Assembly: GCF_000006405.1 (NCBI RefSeq)
Contig: NW_003216498.1
Location: forward strand, 953,794-1,017,793
Source of the DNA: Perkinsus marinus ATCC 50983
Taxonomy: Eukaryota > Perkinsozoa > Perkinsida > Perkinsidae
Direction: 5' to 3'
DNA length: 64,000 bases
The notes under the pieces are model-generated. The model was not told the DNA's origin. It searched no databases and was given only the letters and a program-made list of their open reading frames with translations. Positions 12,901 through 22,573 of this stretch are shown here, one piece after another. Every line of letters begins with the position of its first letter. The stretch's first letter is position 1. The position numbers were made by a program, and so were the translations under genes.

Positions 12901-14357
12901 GACCAGCACAACGTCGCGCATGGTTCACCAAAACAAATGATTCCATAAATGCATCTCACAGTGGTCATCGGATTAGTACCACTATTGATTAATGACAAGT
13001 AGACGATCACCTCCTTTACCTTGGCTTTGCTTCACTGAGTCCAACTTTGCGCCCGAGAAGAAATGCTGAATTCGATCGTCTTGGAGAACCGACTCGTACA
13101 GTTTGTCCATGAACTTCATAATTCCTTCATCCTCGCCGAGTACACAGAACAGACCATCCGTACCTGAGACGCGAGTCGATCGCACAGAACCCCAATAATT
13201 TCCGTTGATGAAGAACCACGGCAAGAGAAATGCTACTCTGCCTCAAACTAGCCACTACCAGCGCTCTCTGTCTTCTTCCGAGCAATTTCAAGGCGTACCG
13301 TGCACCCAGCCGTGATGTCAGGCCGCACAGATGCTGCTACTTCCGCAATGTCCCGTGTGAGCTCCGGGGTGAGCTCCATCATTTCACATGCCACCTAGGA
13401 AAGTGTTAGACGTGTTACTACGGCATGACTCACTCGTAGATTCTCCAGCAACGTGTCGAAATGATAGTCTGTGATGTTCATGTTATAATGTATCGGTCGC
13501 AGACGCTTCAGATCGTAGACCGACGGCCCACCGCTCAACCCGATTATAACTTGTGCCTTTTACAAAGAACTTTCTAAAGGCTGACGTACCAGGAGCAGCC
13601 ATACCATCTTAGCCTTGAGGTTCGTCATTTTAGCCGGCTCTAACGCGAAGTAATATTTCACCCTAGGGTCCACTAGGCATCCCGAATACCTGAATACCAC
13701 CGAACTCCAATGCACTCTTCCAAGACAGATAAATCAGATGGTCTCACATCGTCTCAATGAGCGATTCCATATTCATTTCTCCACCAAGACGCTCCAGGAC
13801 CGTCTTCCCATCCACCATCTTATGTGCAGCATTAATCCCACGCTTCCGATTCAGTACGTCCGCCCGGAGGTTTTCCATCACAACAAGCACCTGCCACACC
13901 TCCCCACCGAAATGGCACAGCGCTGTCCCTACCTCGTCTATAGTGTCGTCACCAAGGCCAAGGCCCGACAGGACCCTCTCAGCATTCATAACAAGACAGT
14001 CGAAGTGATAATCATCTACGTTCATGCCCTTATGTACCTCCGGCAGTGATCGGCCTGTACGTTCACACTCGAGCAAGAAGCCAAACATAGACACATTCCC
14101 CACCGTTATACTGCTCATCACCACCAAGGACTTCCGTAAAGAACACAGTCTGCCTTTTCTTGATTCTAATTGAAGCACACGAATCAACGCGGCCGAAACT
14201 CTCCCCGCTCACTTAGTAACGTCTTTGCCATGGAAGAACTTCTTGATACGCGCATCAATGCAAATGAGATCATACAGTCTGTCCATAAACTTGGCGATCC
14301 CCGTCGACTCTAAACCAGCGCATTTCAACTCGCGCCCTTTAGGTCCTCCTCCTACTG

Positions 14358-14409
<52 letters not shown>

Positions 14410-15528
14410 CCCCAACCTTCCTATACAAAAGGTCTTTCCCTTTTTCCATATTCCTTCTTGCGATCTCCATACGTACAGTGCACCCCGTAGTGATCTCCCG
14501 ACGAACCTGACCAACCATGTCTCCCTCCCTCTATAGACACCTATCAATACTGTCCTGAATGCCATCACAGCATCGATCACCGCATTAGGGTGGACGCCAA
14601 GCTCCTCAAAGGCAGCCTGGAAGTGCTCAACTACCTGTACGCGGCGTCCGACCAAATCCATCACCATACCGACTCACAGCATCAAAATGGTAGTCAGTGA
14701 TGTTCATATGATAATGAGCAGGTTTTATATTCTCCTCGTCATACAGCACCGGACCTCCCATTAACCCCGAAAGGAACTGTGCGAAGTGTGGTACGATTGA
14801 TAGACACATACGCGAACACTACCTGGTGCATTTTCTGTCGAATTGACACCATCTTCCTCTGGTTTTTTTCAAAGTGTGCTCTGAAGAGTAACAGTCTCAG
14901 GACGCACTAGTGAGGGAAATTATTCACGTGATCAACTACATGTGTTGATGAAGGTATGGAAATTCTGATGAAATTATGGGACTATTTTTGAATTCTGATT
15001 GAATGATTTTCTGATGAATTCTGATTATTATGAAATTTTCGTTTGTTTCCAAGTATATACTTCGCTTCGAATTCATAGCTAAGTGATGAAACTCTGCTGA
15101 GCTCAGCTGAGGGAAGCAAGCATATATCTCTCACTACCTCGTCCTGGGATCCTGAAGGGCCCTGCCGTACGCCATCTCAACAGCCGTTTCCAACGTCAAG
15201 TCACCACCAACCCTCTCGTATCTGTCACCCCAACACTGTCACCAACCCAAACTACTCCTATTACAATGTCTTCGTCTTGTCGTCATGCGCCATACGCTTC
15301 TTGAGAGCTCCAAACCCTACAGTGTTCTGTTCCTCTGCCGCCGCTGCCTCTGCCGCATCCTTGATCATATCTTTGAACCTAATGCCCCCCAGCCTCCCAC
15401 CGACCCCCAAGAAGCGACCTGGTCTACTGTCTGATTCCATCCCTCGCCTTAGCAATCTCTCCCCTCAGCTTGCTAGTACCAACATCCTTCATAGCAGCAG
15501 ACGGCCCCGATGATGTTGCCACCGCCAT
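9929..15528 (-). CDS. Eight-domain tandem truncated haemoglobin (polyglobin)
   Basis: About 30 exons joined by short GT-AG introns encode an N-terminal region of about 80 residues, then eight truncated (2/2) globin domains, ending at a TGA at 9929-9931. Approximate domain spans in protein order: D1 15221-14551, D2 14328-13800, D3 13795-13290, D4 13170-12150, D5 12029-11520, D6 11360-11000, D7 10975-10440, D8 10415-9929. All eight keep a B-helix Tyr before the D-x-R turn, a Phe at the CD corner (FF or YF) and the proximal His (PAHYNMNITDYHFD in odd domains; EVHKGMNVDDYHFD-type in even domains). Odd and even domains form two subtypes, so the gene looks like four copies of a two-globin unit. Linkers such as GCTVRMEIAR recur. 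Haem binding and a role in oxygen or NO chemistry are inferred from the family. The N-terminal exon joins are not fully resolved. The introns contain a tRNA-Thr gene, a trinucleotide repeat and one dispersed repeat copy. Confidence 0.85.
12338..12409 (-). tRNA. tRNA-Thr (UGU)
   Basis: The minus strand folds as a full cloverleaf: acceptor GCCGGTT/ATCCGGC (one T-T mismatch), D arm GCTTAGTGGTAGAGC, anticodon stem CCAGT/ACTGG with loop CTTGTAA (anticodon TGT), variable AGGTC, and T arm GGCGG TTCAATC CCGCC. There is no intron. It lies inside the 519-nt intron (12207-12725) between globin domains 4 and 5, on the same strand as that gene. Confidence 0.93.
12471..12537 (-). pseudogene. Degenerate tRNA relic next to tRNA-Thr
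   Basis: The minus strand reads GGGTTAGCTTAATGGCAGA followed by GTCGGCGGTTCAGTTAGGC, which matches the D arm and the start of the T arm of the tRNA-Thr about 60 nt downstream. The anticodon stem is disrupted and the 3' acceptor does not pair. It looks like a decayed tandem copy of that tRNA. Confidence 0.55.
14352..14409 (+). repeat. (CTA)n trinucleotide repeat in globin intron
   Basis: About 18 CTA units (TAG on the coding strand) with one interruption lie in the intron between globin domains 1 and 2, just upstream of the acceptor as read on the minus strand. Confidence 0.95.
14930..15128 (-). repeat. Dispersed inverted-end repeat, copy 1 (globin intron)
   Basis: This copy fills most of the intron inside globin domain 1. 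Family landmarks are visible in reverse orientation: GTTGATCACGTG at one end and TCAGCTGAGC with CATATAT at the other. The internal AT-rich part is longer and more diverged than in other copies. Confidence 0.6.
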
Positions 15529-15628
15529 CCTTACTTGATTCAATTTACCTACTCACACCAACTCCTTCAGCACTAATAGAATCTAACACCATTGATAAAA
15601 GACAGTACATATTTGAGATGATCTGCTA

Positions 15629-15736
15629 TTTCAATGGAGTTTCATCCGTTTTACTTGAAGTGGCGCAATACCCCGTGAGAAACTCGATATTCGCGCTATA
15701 TATGTTTTTCAAATCACGGGCGAAACTCCAATGAAA
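15629..15736. repeat. Short inverted-repeat element
   Basis: The left end TTTCAATGGAGTTTCATCCG and the reverse complement of the right end, TTTCATTGGAGTTTCGCCCG, match over about 28 bp with a few mismatches around a roughly 50-bp centre. It lies between the globin gene and the small gene at 15934-16326. It is unrelated in sequence to the dispersed repeat family. Confidence 0.6.
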
Positions 15737-15933
15737 TTTCAGGAAATTCATCGAAACCCACCGGAAAAAATTGAAAAATGGCGTTTTTTTTCGAAAAAAA
15801 ATAGTAAATCGTTGGATTTCCGCGCCAAACATCGACTTGATCTGGGAATGCCGTACTCTACAGAGCTCCGGACTGCCAATGAGGACTCTCTGCAGGCGAT
15901 AGACCTAGAGTCGCCCAACTCGAACAAATGCTC

Positions 15934-16326
15934 CTACAACTGCGATTCAGTACAGATGTTCTCCCCTATACTACCAGCAACATTCGCTATCCGTAACTTC
16001 ACACTCTGTACTTCCGACTGCGATCGCTCGATCGCTTCCAGTAGTGCTGTAACGTCAGCCATGTGACCAACAGCTGCCCCTATCTCCACATTGACAACAA
16101 CAACAAGGACAATGACCAAATGTTACTCCCACTCCTGCGTGAACTTCATTCAAACTACACAAAGGCCATCTATGAGCTATTCATCACCAATACCACTACC
16201 CGCCCGCTTGCCCAAGTTGACCATCTTATCCTGGTTGGACTGAACGGGTGGTGCTGCAGTAGAGGAGTAGAACTGCAGCGTAGAGGCAAAGTTGGGACTA
16301 TTGTTCTGAGCTGTTGAAGTTGACAT
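15934..16326 (-). CDS. Small coiled-coil protein, divergent from RPS14
   Basis: The ATG at 16326 starts an exon of about 42 residues (MSTSTAQNNSPNFASTLQFY...DKMVNLGKRA). Short introns lead to a helical exon (HMADVTALLEAIERSQSEV...VKLRIANVA) with heptad-like spacing. One frame stops at 15934. An alternative splice could extend the end to about 15750. The start lies about 200 bp from RPS14 on the opposite strand, so the two probably share a promoter region. The family is not recognised; the size and coiled coil would fit a small adaptor or complex subunit. Confidence 0.4.
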
Positions 16327-16529
16327 GAAGTCACTAATCCCGTATCAACGATCACACCACGTGAAGCTGGAACTTCCCTTTACTATTCCACGTTTATGCC
16401 AAACGTGTCCAAACAACTTGCGCACTTGACAAATTTTGCAATTTCTCAATGAATAATTCTTATCGATCGCGCTAAACCAGTCTTGGCGAGCGCAGTGGTT
16501 CCCCATACTAGTACCAGCCACTGATCCCA

Positions 16530-17032
16530 ATGGCCCCTAAGAAAGCCCCTAAGACTGAGGAGCCCCTCCAGCTCGGTCCCCAGGTCCGTGAGGGTGAGCT
16601 CGTGTTCGGTGTTGCCCACATCTACGCTTCCTTCAACGATACCTTCATCCACGTCACTGATGTGTCCGGTCGTGAGACCTTGGTCCGCGTCACTGGTGGT
16701 ATGAAGGTGAAGGCCGATCGTGATGAGTCCTCTCCCTACGCTGCCATGCTTGCCGCCCAGGACGTCGCTGTCAGATGCAAGGTAAAAAATTATAATCATT
16801 CCTACTATCGCTTCGCTCAACTTTCTATTTTCAGGAGCTCGGTGTCAACGCCCTTCACATCAAACTGCGTGCCACTGGTGGTACCAAGACCAAGACCCCC
16901 GGCCCTGGTGCCCAGGCTGCCCTCCGTGCCCTCGCCCGTGCTGGTATGAAGATCGGCCGTATTGAGGATGTTACTCCCATCCCCACCGATTCCACCAGGA
17001 AGAAGTGCGGTCGCCGTGGTCGCAGGTTGTAA
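16530..17032 (+). CDS. RPS14: 40S ribosomal protein S14 (uS11)
   Basis: There are two exons, 16530-16781 and 16835-17032, separated by a 53-nt GT-AG intron. The 149-residue product has the normal length and order for uS11: [21 protein letters not shown], the ET-rich RNA-binding segment, [48 protein letters not shown], and the basic C-terminal tail ending [10 protein letters not shown]. It is a small-subunit protein at the platform near the mRNA exit. Codon use is biased to C-ending codons, as expected for a highly expressed gene. Confidence 0.98.
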
Positions 17033-18124
17033 GCTATTATTGCTTACTCCTTGCTACCTCTCGTGGTGGTTCTGTTTCTATGGTTGCCGTTGTAACGACT
17101 CTGGCCCGTTAGTTCTCACTGTGCAAGTGCTGTACTAGTCGCACGGGACGATTCGTTCATCACGGCTGGCTTCTTATCGGGAACCAGTAAACTGAGGTAT
17201 CAGCAAGCACATCTGCTTTGAGTTGTTCATGACGGACTAAAAAGTGGAAGGTTCGATAAAACCAAGATGAGGCCTTATTCTTGTAGACTAATGAGCTCTC
17301 CTCAGCTCTCTGGGTTGCGATCGACCTGCATCGAACCAGCTTAGAGCGAGCATGTACATAAGTTTGCTCCCTGAGTTATCAAGCAGTATCGAGGTAATAT
17401 TATAACGGTTTAAACGAGACAGATCGGTACGGGATGAAGGTCTTAACATGAGAACGAACGCCTCTGCATAATCTACATTAGCACTTGATGAAAATTTAAA
17501 AAGTAGATGTGGTGTAGTCACCAAACGAGTAAAGTATTAACTCCTATTCCATTAGTGATGTAAACTCTTATTACTCAAATTGATTCAATTCCACGCTTTC
17601 CAGAGCATTGATTTCCTCCAACTAGTAGTAGTTTTCCATCTTTATTTGATGGAGACTCTGCAATGTTCCTCATCAATGCGCGGCCACAGTATATCTAGTA
17701 CTGTGTTTTTTCCGCACTGTCGCCGACAGTTGCTTCCTTTTCGCTGCGACATGCGTCCTTCCTTTCTCCCTCATACAACTAGCGCAAGTCCCCAGAGGCA
17801 AGTGTTGAAACGTGACCGAGAAATTTCGCAACAATGGCATTAGGGTGAAGTAGTGACACAGGTAAGGGATTACGTATAAATTTGCTTGAGCTAGAGAGCA
17901 GCATACATCCTTTAGAAGGAATACAACTCCTCCTTCTTAAAGGGCCATGAGGTGGAAAGTTTCCACTGGAAACCATACTCGTATACCGCATGCTACTACC
18001 GGCTTGCCTTGCTCGATCTCTCTGGTCTCAGTGAACGTGACAGTTTCCCTCGAAGTCGCCAAGCGCTTGAAGCCCTACACAACTATATACAAGCCACTGA
18101 GAGGTAAGATGAACCTACCTCTTC
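17033..18124. other. No gene seen between RPS14 and the next minus-strand gene
   Basis: Only short, unconvincing open frames are present. One possible plus-strand exon (about 18019-18102, SRQALEALHNYIQATER before a GT) could belong to an undetected gene, but no neighbouring exons were found. Confidence 0.4.
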
Positions 18125-18541
18125 CTAGTCTTCACGGGCCAATGATCTGCGCATCTCAGCCCGGAACTCCTTGAGATCCTTGACCATAGACCTAGATAAA
18201 GCAACTACAATCCCTACCACTCCCACTGCAACTTCCACCTGAAGTCGTTCTGAATAGCCTTCCTGTCCGCAACCGCAGCCGCACGTTGTTGACTCGCAAA
18301 GTCGCGATCGCCAGCTTCGTATTGCGCTATATACTGCTTGTAGTCCTTCCTGATACTCTCAAGCTCCTTCTCAGACAACAACTGTTTTGGGTGAGGTCTC
18401 CAGTCCGAAAACCACAAACTTTCTTCCGGGCACTTATACCTACGACTCAAACCCATCAGAATCAGCGAAGACCACGTGGTGCCTCTCACATAAGGCGGCC
18501 CTGGAAGCTCCAGATACAGAAACCACTCTCTTGGGCGTTCC
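18125..18541 (-). CDS. Small single-pass membrane protein, partial 5'
   Basis: An exon from about 18541 reads ERPREWFLYLELPGPP, WSSLILMGLSRRYKCPEE, WFSDWRPHPKQLLSEKELES and a Gln/Arg-rich helix. A 38-nt GT-AG intron leads to a final exon with one transmembrane helix (VEVAVGVVGIVVALSR) and a charged tail (KDLKEFRAEMRRSLARED), with the stop at 18125-18127. The layout (basic, Trp-rich N-terminal part, one membrane span, short charged tail) suggests a small organellar membrane subunit. I cannot name it. Upstream exons probably exist beyond a dispersed repeat copy at about 18600. Confidence 0.45.
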
Positions 18542-18601
18542 TATACCCTCGTCCCGCTGCACTCTCGAAGATATTCTGGGTAACGGCAGTCAGGAGATAT
18601 C

Positions 18602-18780
18602 TAATGCAGTGTTGGAGTATATATGTTCGCTCTCCTCAGCTAAGCTCGAAAAATTTCCTAACTAATTATAAAACTTAGCATACGAGCTCCCGAGGGAAAA
18701 CATACGAAAATCAACAAAAAATTCCCCAAATTTCCTCAGAATCTCCTCATTTCCCCAATCCCTGTAGTTGACCACGTCTA
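18602..18780 (+). repeat. Dispersed inverted-end repeat, copy 2
   Basis: The 5' end GCAGTGTTGGAGTATATATG is followed by TTCGCTCTCCTCAGCTAAGC, and the 3' part contains GTAGTTGACCACGTC. The middle is diverged. It lies upstream of, or in a 5' intron of, the minus-strand gene ending at 18125. Confidence 0.7.
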
Positions 18781-19374
18781 TACGACAGGGACGGACTGGA
18801 TGACCAACATGAGCCGGTTGTTCAACTGGGAATACCGTGATGTACTACCCTGTATAACTAGGAGCCCCTACATCTTGTTGAGGAGCCCACCAGCCCCGAG
18901 CCAGGTTGCGGTTGATCTCGGTGTCGAAGCTTTGTCGGGCCCCTTATTTCAGGCGTAGGAGACCTTGAGAGAAATCGCGATTCTTCGAATGCTTGGTTTG
19001 AAGTTCAAACTTTAAACAACAACATCAGGTGGGTCCAGCCAGTCAAACTCAAACACGTGAGTTTGTGACGGGCAATCCTCTTCAGGTTGTTGGTCAGGCA
19101 AGAGGGCCCGTGCCCTGCCCCGATAACGACAGTTCCCCCGAACTTACCGCCACGTTTCGAGCTCGTCCAACATGAAGGCCAGTGGCCTTAGGCCACGCCT
19201 CTTGCCACCATTGTCTCCATGGAGTCCTGTAGACGAGGCTCGACCACTGGGGTAGGCGAAGTGAGTTTTTTTCAAGGATTCTGCTGTGGGACCGGTGGTA
19301 GGCTCAGATCTGATGATTCCTTCAAGATCCTCATGGGCTGCAAGTAGTTCTCCTTGGTGAGCAAGATAGTCAAC

Positions 19375-19848
19375 TCATGTTTGGACCGAGTCGTCCTTAT
19401 TCTCATCAACATTCACGAGGCGATACCCAAGATCATGAAGAGTTTTCTGGCCGATGAGGAGATCGAAGCTGACCGGTAGGAGGTGCGCATCAACGATGTA
19501 GAAGTTGGCCTTAATCACGTTTCCTTGTGCCAGGAGTCGAATTTCTGCCATGCGCTTCAAGGATACTTGGCCGCCGACGGAGTCAACAGAGAAGCCATCG
19601 TGAAGGTCGATTAGCTTGAAGCGGAAATTCGGTAGGACAGAGAATGACACCAGATTGATACTAGAGCATGTATCGAGGCCCGCTTTCAGGGTTTTGCTCT
19701 CTGAACTAGAGCTCTCCCCGAGGAGTACTTTCACATCACCACAAGTCAGACCATTACCATCACCCAATATGTAAGTTTGTCCATTACGGGTTCGCTTAGC
19801 GTCATCAACTTTGCTCTCAGATATCGGAGAATCGGTCTTGACCTCCAC
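19375..19848 (-). CDS. Retropepsin-like protease domain
   Basis: The frame opens with GTG, so it is probably reached by frameshift or separated from Gag by an indel. It contains the aspartic protease landmarks LDTCSSINLVSFSVL (active-site motif D-T/S-G, here DTC) and DLLIGQKTLHDLGY (the second conserved hydrophobic-G motif). The change of the motif Gly to Cys may mean reduced or lost activity. Retropepsins work as dimers and cut Gag/Pol polyproteins. Confidence 0.65.
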   Translation of the reverse strand: MEVKTDSPISESKVDDAKRTRNGQTYILGDGNGLTCGDVKVLLGESSSSESKTLKAGLDTCSSINLVSFSVLPNFRFKLIDLHDGFSVDSVGGQVSLKRMAEIRLLAQGNVIKANFYIVDAHLLPVSFDLLIGQKTLHDLGYRLVNVDENKDDSVQT

Positions 19849-21128
19849 GGGCTTGGACAGTCCAAGTTGGACTTCAATAGTGGACAGTCTCTCTTCCAGT
19901 GCTTGAGGTCACCACAGTTATGACAGCCTTTGGACTTGGGCTTGATGGATTGGTCTTTTGCTTTGGCATCCCTGTCTCGTTTTTGGCTGGGAGTGTTCTT
20001 GTCAACAACAGGACCAGAGGTAGGCTTAGGAGTAGACGTCTCCGCACGACCCTTCAGTTTGCTCGCATTAGGTCTCCTGCTCCATAGAGCTTCCAGCGCA
20101 GCTCCCAAAACATCGTCCACAGTGAGTGGAGCATGGCACTCGGCTATGGATCTCAGTTTGTCTTGGAAGGTTTTCAACTCGCGGGAGGATCGGAGCTTGG
20201 GGAGATGTTGTTCACGAGTCGCTTCACTCTCTCTGAAGTAGGCATAACAATCGGTGAGACACTTTATCAGTTTGTCCCTCCTGACTGTCCATGCTATCGC
20301 AGGTTCAAGCTGTGAATGAAGGGCTTGCTCATGCGAGAGGAACTCACTCCACGTTTGACCAGTCTTGGGCAGTACCGTGCACCACTTGCGCAATGTCGTT
20401 GCGGGATGAATATCCCTGAATGGAACAGAGATCTCAGTCTGCACAGCTTCCAGAACCTCGGAGCAAGACTCCAACCAAGACCTGAGAGCTTTTGCAGTTC
20501 TCTCTTGATCATTTGGGGTACCTTTGTCGTCCGAGATGGGGATGTTCGTCCAGGCCGTAAGTGCTTTTCTGTTGTTCATACAATGTTCTTGAACAACCAG
20601 ACCTATGTTAGGGGGAGCAACATAAGCAAAGAGCATAAGGGTCATGGGAGCCAGCAGGTGAGCCAAGGAAGAGCAAGATCTGATCTTCAACCATTTTCCT
20701 TCAGTCCATTCGTCAGGCTTTGTCAACCGAGACAAATCCCAACGGGATATAAAACGACCAAGAGTGATTACTTGTTTGCCATCTGGGCATAGTAGAGACA
20801 GACCTTTAACCTGTGTATAGAGCGTAAATCGACCAAAGCCAAGGAGAGTGGTAACCAAAGTAGCAGGGTTAGCAAGCGTCCTCAAGGGCTTCTCATCTAG
20901 AAAGTCCGGGAGCTTAGTCTCGTTCTGAGCCACCTCTCGGAGGGTCTCCTCAAGAAAGAGGAAACGATTCTCGAATGGTTTCTCGGATGATCCCACCTGT
21001 TCGTCATCGAACTCATCGAGATCGGCGTCAGAGAGACACTCCTCCAAGTCAGTTGGTTCGCATTGGAGATCCTCCAGCCGATTCTTCTGATCATCCCTCA
21101 GCTGCTCTAGGAGTGAAGCTTCCTCCAT
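19746..21128 (-). CDS. Gag-like protein with CCHC zinc knuckle
   Basis: This is a 460-residue single-exon frame from an ATG at 21128. The N-terminal part is acidic (DLEECLSDADLDEFDD). The middle is capsid-like and helical with many Trp residues, and the C-terminal region is basic and Pro/Lys-rich with one zinc knuckle, CHNCGDLKHWKRDC, which fits C-x2-C-x4-H-x4-C. The last 103 nt overlap the protease frame in the -1 frame, the usual Gag-Pro arrangement, but no classic slippery heptamer is seen in the overlap. In neighbouring cellular genes introns occur every 100-200 nt, so this uninterrupted frame supports a retroelement origin. Confidence 0.75.
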   Translation of the reverse strand: MEEASLLEQLRDDQKNRLEDLQCEPTDLEECLSDADLDEFDDEQVGSSEKPFENRFLFLEETLREVAQNETKLPDFLDEKPLRTLANPATLVTTLLGFGRFTLYTQVKGLSLLCPDGKQVITLGRFISRWDLSRLTKPDEWTEGKWLKIRSCSSLAHLLAPMTLMLFAYVAPPNIGLVVQEHCMNNRKALTAWTNIPISDDKGTPNDQERTAKALRSWLESCSEVLEAVQTEISVPFRDIHPATTLRKWCTVLPKTGQTWSEFLSHEQALHSQLEPAIAWTVRRDKLIKCLTDCYAYFRESEATREQHLPKLRSSRELKTFQDKLRSIAECHAPLTVDDVLGAALEALWSRRPNASKLKGRAETSTPKPTSGPVVDKNTPSQKRDRDAKAKDQSIKPKSKGCHNCGDLKHWKRDCPLLKSNLDCPSPWRSRPILRYLRAKLMTLSEPVMDKLTYWVMVMV

Positions 21129-22573
21129 AACGGAGATCTACATTCAACTGTCAGGTTATCCTCATTAACGAATACCAATGATGCTAATCAGTCGGTGGAC
21201 CCGTTCTTCAACCTTGCTAGGATTGAATCAATCCGATTGATTTTCCGCTCACCATCGTGATCGATTTTGAAACGAGGTCAGCCATAGTGTCTTGAGTAGT
21301 TCTGATCCTATATTGAACTGATCTTGCTGATGGCGCTGGAACTAATGAGGACGTAAGCTCGGGAGGATTTCGTTTCTACCAAATTTTTGGTGAAAACTCG
21401 TTCAAGAATTCTACATTTCGGCTCAGGCCCGAAAATCTCATTCAGATCCGACTCGGATTACTCCGTAGTCTTCGCGGTAGGGTACTCAATTCGATGTCCA
21501 CGTTTGCTGCTGCAAATAAGTAATTTTCTTGCGCTAATACCATTCTCGAGGTTGAATCAGTTGAGAGGGTCTCCCTTGGGACCGTATGCATCAGAAAATG
21601 CGTTTTCCACTCAAAGCATTGTTACGGTATCTGCACATGGCACGAATGGTCGATGTGCATGTGATTAACGAGTTTGCGTTATTGTGTATTTCCATTCGCC
21701 CTCGGAGTTCTCTCGTTGAGTCGTACTTCTCATTCGTAGGTTGACAGCCACTTATAAATACACAGCGCATGTTTACACCGGCCTTACTGCCGGTCCTCTG
21801 ATGTCTAATCTCGGCCGCGTATCCTATCAGTGTTTCGTTCATAGTTGCAGCGTTATGAATACTTCATTCGTAGCTCTCACCAGCGAACTGGGAACGCCTC
21901 GGACAACCTCCGTAGTTGTTTCTCTTACATGCTATGTGTACTGCCCTTTTTCCACAAAGGAAGACACTGGCGAGATATGCTCTCCCTGAGACGAAACTGC
22001 CAAGCCTTTCAAGGCCCCGTTGTCTGTGAGAGCAGAACTCGAATCGTTTCACATTCTCCCCAGTTCGACTTTCCTCGAGCAAATCCCAAGAGTTGAGTAT
22101 ATCAGATTCACTTAAATGGTTCAGGCCGCCTCGCGTTTATCCCTCCTGAGCGAGAAAATCAATCATTTGGTTGCCAAGCCCGAGTCATTCGGCTCAGGGT
22201 CTGATCAGGGAATCACGAACTGCTCCAAACCCCGGAGGGACGGCGAGCTCAACTCTGGGTGAAAATGCAGTATAGATGATCTTTGTCATTCACTGCTGAC
22301 TTTCGTCCGGATGTCAATTCGAATCCAGGCATCTTTAGCGGTATGGAGTTTAGCCGTTCTTACTATGTAGAAGATAGGGGTAGGATTTATGGATTGAATG
22401 AGATATGGCAGTTTCCAAGGAGGCCTACTGAATCGGATCGATTGTCTCCGAGCCCATGCAAGGCTTTGGCATTCTGTATTGTTATTCTCCCGTTGTGTTG
22501 AGTTTTTGTGGTAGCTGCGTATGATCTACTACGCTCCTCTCAAGACTGCAGCTTAACTTTATCTCACTAACTT
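21129..22573. other. No gene seen between retroelement and Hikeshi
   Basis: Open frames are short and lack splice-supported partners. An open frame at 22283-22501 is in the 5' flank of Hikeshi and may be untranslated leader. No long terminal repeat pair with the far side of the retroelement was found by eye. Confidence 0.4.

Larger units (their letters stand above)
19375..21128 (-). mobile_element. Retroelement fragment with Gag and protease frames
   Basis: Two overlapping intronless frames encode a Gag-like protein and a retropepsin-like domain. No reverse transcriptase, RNase H or integrase frame is present downstream (19370-18560), where remnants such as VFEFDWLDPPD are broken by stops. 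No flanking long terminal repeats were recognised by eye. It is probably a decaying LTR retrotransposon copy or a domesticated fragment. Confidence 0.75.

Noticed and set aside
14209-14667. Single 152-residue frame with a poly-Val run
   Set aside because: The Val run is the (TAG)n intronic repeat read through; the real exons lie on either side and belong to globin domains 1 and 2.
18560-22573. Search for long terminal repeats around the Gag-protease unit
   Set aside because: No matching direct repeats were visible by eye on the two sides.
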